From positions 1-6,846 of the forward strand of contig JAHJTU010000018.1 in assembly GCA_018829485.1 (NCBI GenBank): a DNA stretch of 6,846 nucleotides. The letters are read 5' to 3'. Below, one piece after another: positions 5,127 to 6,846 of the stretch; the stretch's first letter is position 1, and each line of letters opens with the position of its first letter. The position numbers and the translations under genes are program-made. A model generated the notes under the pieces. It was not told the origin of the DNA. It worked only from the letters and a program-made list of their open reading frames with translations, and made no database searches. The stretch comes from Nanobdellota archaeon (GTDB lineage: Archaea; Nanobdellota; Nanobdellia; Pacearchaeales; UBA12030).

Positions 5127-6377
5127 TTATTTTTCTTTTATCTTGATTTTGTCTTTTCCAAAATAACTTTTCAATGTTTTTGGGATTTTTATGCTACCAT
5201 CTTTCTGCTGGCAATTTTCAAGTATTGAAATAATTACTCTTGGAACTGCTAATCCTGAACCATTTAATGTATGAACAAATTTCTTCTCTCCTTTTTTATT
5301 TATATATTTTATTTTTGCTCTTCTTGATTGAAAGTCAGTGCAATTACTGCATGAAGAAACTTCAAGCCATCCATTAAAAGGAGTATAAACTTCAATATCA
5401 TAAGTTTTTGCAGATGCAAAACCTATTTCTTCTGCTGAAAGAATTTTTACTCTATATGTTAGTCCTAATTTTTTTAAAGTTTCAACAGCATCCTTTAATA
5501 TCTTGTCTAATTCTTTAAATGAATCTTCTTGTTTTACAAATTTGAAAAGCTCAACTTTACTGAATTGCTTTACTCTGAAAAAGCCTTTTGTTGCTCCTTT
5601 TTCAACTCTAAAACAAGGCGAGTATGCTGTAACATAAATTGGCAATTCATTTTCATTCAAAAACTTTCCAGCATAAAGATTAAGTAATGGAACTTCTGAT
5701 GTTGGAATCAAGTATAAGTTTTCTTGTGTAACAAACATATCTTCTTTGAATTTTGGCAATTGTCCAGAGTTAATCATTGCTTCTTCTGTGACAAGAAAAG
5801 GAACTGAAACTTCTTTGTAACCTTGTTTTTTTCTCATATCCAAGAAAAAATTAATTAATGCTCTTTCAAGTTTTGCTCCATCCCCAATTAAAGTGTAAAA
5901 TCCTGTTCCACTCATGTTAACAGCAGTATCAAAATCAACAATTTTAAGATTCTTATTTAATTCTTCATAATTTTTCATCCACTTCTCTTTCTTCTCTTTT
6001 CCATGTTTTTCAACAATTCTATCTTTTTTTGGAAGCTTATCTATTAAATTAGGAAACTCCAAATCAAAATATTTCAAAGTTCTATCAAGAAGAATAATTT
6101 TTTCTTCTGTTTTTTTAACATCTTCAGAAATCTCTTTAGCTCTTTTTTTCTTGGTTTCTGCTTCCTGTTTATTATTACTTTTAATTGCTTCATTTATTGA
6201 GAGAGAAATCTTGTTTCTTTCATGCCTTAAAGAATCTAATTTTGTCTTAAGAAATTTCCAATCTTTTCTTAATTTTACAAATTCATCAACTTTCTTAAGC
6301 AATTCATTAAGCCCTCTTTCTTTTACAGACTTCTTAAGCAATTCAGGTTTTTCTTCAATAAGCTTTGCATCCAACAT
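5127..6377 (-). CDS. serS: Seryl-tRNA synthetase (bacterial-type class II)
   Basis: This 416-residue enzyme charges tRNA-Ser (and tRNA-Sec where present) with serine. Residues 1-110 form the long helical-hairpin arm that grips the tRNA-Ser variable arm, recognisable from the charged heptad-like stretches and RHERNKIS. The catalytic domain has IPTSEVPLLNLY (224-235), class II motif 2 at SPCFRVEKG (253-261) continuing to FFRVKQFSKVELFKF, and motif 3 at LNGSGLAVPR (371-380, Arg380) with ENCQQKDGSIKIP. This is the common SerRS, not the rare methanogen type. The motif 2 loop between Glu259 and QF appears about four residues shorter than in E. coli SerRS. It is first in the operon, with a TATA box 25 bp before the ATG and no Shine-Dalgarno, suggesting a leaderless mRNA. 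Confidence 0.96.
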   Translation of the reverse strand: MLDAKLIEEKPELLKKSVKERGLNELLKKVDEFVKLRKDWKFLKTKLDSLRHERNKISLSINEAIKSNNKQEAETKKKRAKEISEDVKKTEEKIILLDRTLKYFDLEFPNLIDKLPKKDRIVEKHGKEKKEKWMKNYEELNKNLKIVDFDTAVNMSGTGFYTLIGDGAKLERALINFFLDMRKKQGYKEVSVPFLVTEEAMINSGQLPKFKEDMFVTQENLYLIPTSEVPLLNLYAGKFLNENELPIYVTAYSPCFRVEKGATKGFFRVKQFSKVELFKFVKQEDSFKELDKILKDAVETLKKLGLTYRVKILSAEEIGFASAKTYDIEVYTPFNGWLEVSSCSNCTDFQSRRAKIKYINKKGEKKFVHTLNGSGLAVPRVIISILENCQQKDGSIKIPKTLKSYFGKDKIKIKEK

Positions 6378-6398
6378 ATACTTAATATAAAATTTATT

Positions 6399-6406
6399 TA
6401 TTTAAA
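6399..6406 (-). promoter_or_regulatory. TATA box of the serS operon
   Basis: The minus strand reads TTTAAATA, centred about 25 bp from the serS ATG, with AAGG just upstream as a weak BRE. The spacing predicts a transcript starting at or beside the start codon. The 58-bp gap between the DUF1704 gene and serS contains no strong terminator, so read-through from upstream is also possible. Confidence 0.5.
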
Positions 6407-6435
6407 CCTTGCTAATACACTTTAATCATTTCTAT

Positions 6436-6846
6436 TTATTTGATATTTGGAAGAAATACATGCTGTTTTAATTCCTTAAAATCCTTCATAAGTGGCAGGT
6501 GTTCTATTCCTATTTTTCCAACATATAAATCTGTAAGATTTCCTTTTTTCAGAAATTCCTTTATCTTGAGATTTCCTGTTAAATATAGGTGGTCTTTTGT
6601 AAATGCTCCTGCATGTCCTGTATTTTGCAATCCCCTTTTAACTCTTAGGGTAATATTCCATGCATCTTCTTCTGAAAAATACTTTTCTAATTCAGCAAAA
6701 ACATCTGCAAATCCTTTTTCTAATGCAAGATTTACTGCAATAATTCTTCCAGCATAAAGCTTTTTTATTTTATCATTCAAAAGATATTCTGCTTTTTCTT
6801 CATTTAATGTTGCTATTCCTTCTTCTGTTACTAAATAATTTGGAAA
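6436..6846 (-). CDS. DUF1704/MATCAP-like (QEGLA-motif) putative metallopeptidase, C-terminal part
   Basis: The reading frame is open to the window edge, so only the last 136 residues are seen; the internal Met at 6778-6780 is not the start. The first visible residues, PNYLVTEEGIATLNEE, match the EEGLA/QEGLA signature of DUF1704 proteins. Downstream the segments RVKRGLQ and GAFTKDHLYLTGNLKIKEFL match the family's conserved C-terminal core. In MATCAP tubulin tyrosine peptidases this family binds zinc through an HExxxH helix and a glutamate of the EEGLA segment; the histidine helix would lie outside this window. The frame is intact to a TAA stop. An archaeal substrate is unknown. It is followed by serS after 58 bp, probably as a separate transcript. 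Confidence 0.75.
   Translation of the reverse strand, partial: FPNYLVTEEGIATLNEEKAEYLLNDKIKKLYAGRIIAVNLALEKGFADVFAELEKYFSEEDAWNITLRVKRGLQNTGHAGAFTKDHLYLTGNLKIKEFLKKGNLTDLYVGKIGIEHLPLMKDFKELKQHVFLPNIK

Noticed and set aside
125..6757. Plus-strand open frames (for example 125-385, 1080-1262, 1458-1682, 3172-3420, 6151-6390, 6440-6757)
   Set aside because: All lie largely or wholly opposite well-supported minus-strand genes, are rich in Phe/Ser/Leu as expected from antisense of Lys/Glu-rich codons, and show no family motif or promoter.
6436..6780. A complete 114-residue protein starting at Met 6778-6780
   Set aside because: The frame stays open for 22 more codons to the window edge and those residues carry the family's EEGLA-like signature, so the gene is a partial one.

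Overview
The window is strongly AT-rich, and every credible gene lies on the minus strand, so genes are described here from high to low coordinates. It looks archaeal. The topoisomerase is the archaeal type IA form with C-terminal zinc fingers. The cis-prenyltransferase has the archaeal/eukaryotic-style DGNRRFAK motif. The antitoxin resembles the archaeal DUF2683 family. TATA boxes lie about 25 bp upstream of start codons, as in leaderless archaeal transcripts. Together with the bacterial-type SerRS and the compact layout, this suggests an uncultivated, DPANN-like archaeon (Woesearchaeota/Pacearchaeota style). That placement is an inference, not something the sequence proves.

Layout: (1) 6436-6846 holds the C-terminal end of a DUF1704/MATCAP-like (QEGLA-motif) putative metallopeptidase that runs off the window. 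(2) A TATA box at 6399-6406 precedes a tight block of four genes: serS (seryl-tRNA synthetase), a calcineurin-like metallophosphoesterase, uppS (cis-polyprenyl diphosphate synthase) and topA (DNA topoisomerase I). Gaps are 19, 2 and 33 nt, so this is very probably one operon of housekeeping genes. (3) Immediately after the topA stop codon a near-consensus archaeal BRE/TATA element starts a three-gene accessory cassette: a DUF2683-like antitoxin, a RelE/ParE-like toxin, and a small zinc-ribbon protein with an antitoxin-like tail. (4) The last 26 nt of topA (codons LCFAGCGV plus most of the stop) recur just past the end of this cassette at 796-821, in the same reading frame and with one synonymous change. 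(5) A GC-rich hairpin followed by seven T residues (705-739) looks like the terminator of the whole convoy. (6) A NYN/LabA-type putative ribonuclease gene (19-648) with its own TATA box closes the window.

The most interesting point is the direct repeat. The toxin-antitoxin cassette sits exactly between two copies of the topA 3' end, and between topA and the only convincing terminator. This is the footprint expected if a small element integrated at the 3' end of topA and regenerated the gene's end, as integrative elements do at tRNA and some protein genes. No recombinase is encoded in the cassette, so it would be a remnant, a passenger or an element mobilised in trans. A small recombination or duplication event is the main alternative.
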